DNA from: Commensalibacter papalotli (ex Servin-Garciduenas et al. 2014)
GTDB taxonomy: Bacteria; Pseudomonadota; Alphaproteobacteria; Acetobacterales; Acetobacteraceae
Length of the DNA stretch: 64,000 bases
Reading direction: 5' to 3'
NCBI RefSeq assembly: GCF_000527695.1
Contig: NZ_ATSX01000002.1
Span: 186,001 to 250,000 of the forward strand
The notes under the pieces are model-generated. The model was not told the DNA's origin and ran no database searches. It saw only the letters and a program-made list of their open reading frames with translations. Position numbers and translations under genes: made by a program. Numbering within the stretch: the stretch's first letter is position 1; every line of letters begins with the position of its first letter. Shown one piece after another: positions 63,799-64,000 of this stretch.

Positions 63799-64000
63799 CT
63801 ATATTTTAGCTTCGTCTAATATATGTTTTACGTTGCCTTGCCAAACGGTGGCATAACGTTGTAACCAGTATTCTGCTTGGCAAGGACCGCCATGAACGAT
63901 TTCTTCTAATGGTGCCAAGAAAATACGCTCATCTTGTCCCTGAAGGTTCTGAAGGTGACGAGCTTTTAACCCATCCATTGCCAAAGCTAAGATACGCTTA
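63799..64000 (-). CDS. gshA: Glutamate-cysteine ligase, C-terminal end
   Basis: The last 66-67 codons of a gene that begins beyond the window. KRILALAMDGLKARHLQN, DERIFLAPLEEIVHGG and AEYWLQRYATVWQGN match the end of the alphaproteobacterial/plant-type GshA family, which makes gamma-glutamylcysteine for glutathione. Only the C-terminus is visible, so the call is tentative. Confidence 0.72.
   Translation of the reverse strand, partial: KRILALAMDGLKARHLQNLQGQDERIFLAPLEEIVHGGPCQAEYWLQRYATVWQGNVKHILDEAKI

Overview
The window looks like chromosome from an AT-rich alphaproteobacterium. The best guess is a small-genome, host-associated acetic acid bacterium (Acetobacteraceae, Commensalibacter-like). 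This rests on low GC, DUF934/DUF2849 genes beside an assimilatory sulfite reductase, an alphaproteobacterial-type glutamate-cysteine ligase end, a RbtT-type polyol operon and overall protein character. It is an inference; no search was run. The window is mostly housekeeping and catabolic genes. No insertion sequence, CRISPR array or rRNA was found. One tRNA (Ala, anticodon GGC) is present.

Layout. 1-1448: end of an LPS gene pair (waaA, cut by the window edge, and a DUF374 acyltransferase). 1580-5137: ethanolamine ammonia-lyase (eutBC) and its permease, without microcompartment genes. 5340-7846: sulfite reductase operon (DUF2849, cysI-like, DUF934). 8019-11217: universal stress protein, then fabI and aroC. 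11274-13536: an accessory cassette with a phage-tail-like protein, a putative glycine-zipper pore-forming effector and an overlapping protein built from two copies of one domain (putative immunity), preceded by two same-direction terminators. 13820-17050: PLP dehydratase, hemJ, HAD phosphatase, hemE. 17051-17542: a gene-free stretch with eleven GTAC tetranucleotides in 217 bp. 17543-18700: AhpD-like protein, tRNA-Ala and an AT-rich spacer.

18701-26337 is a polyol catabolic island: a SorC-type regulator, two SDR dehydrogenases, an RbtT/DalT-type transporter, an FGGY kinase and a split transketolase. Together they could import a polyol, oxidise it to a ketose, phosphorylate it and feed it to the pentose phosphate pathway. 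An operator-like inverted repeat sits before the transketolase gene. 26766-35101: pbpC and a thioester alpha-2-macroglobulin (periplasmic defence/repair pair). 35552-41582: GH15 glucoamylase, glgA, glgB (glycogen). 42555-48200: type II NADH dehydrogenase, a three-domain Aas protein and a YiaA-like protein, facing a TetR regulator across two matching palindromes.

48336-56397: small envelope and transport genes, rsmI facing an LpoA-like lipoprotein, a YqhD-like alcohol dehydrogenase and lolA. 56482-59111: YiiX-like hydrolase and the preQ0 genes queE-queC-queD. 59139-61332: epimerase/DoxX fusion with two DUF2269 membrane proteins. 61818-64000: DUF2130 coiled-coil protein, Sel1-repeat protein and the 3' end of gshA.

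The items most worth checking are the 11.3-13.6 kb effector/immunity-like cassette, the GTAC cluster upstream of hemE, and the palindromic operators at 26.4 kb and 47.5 kb.
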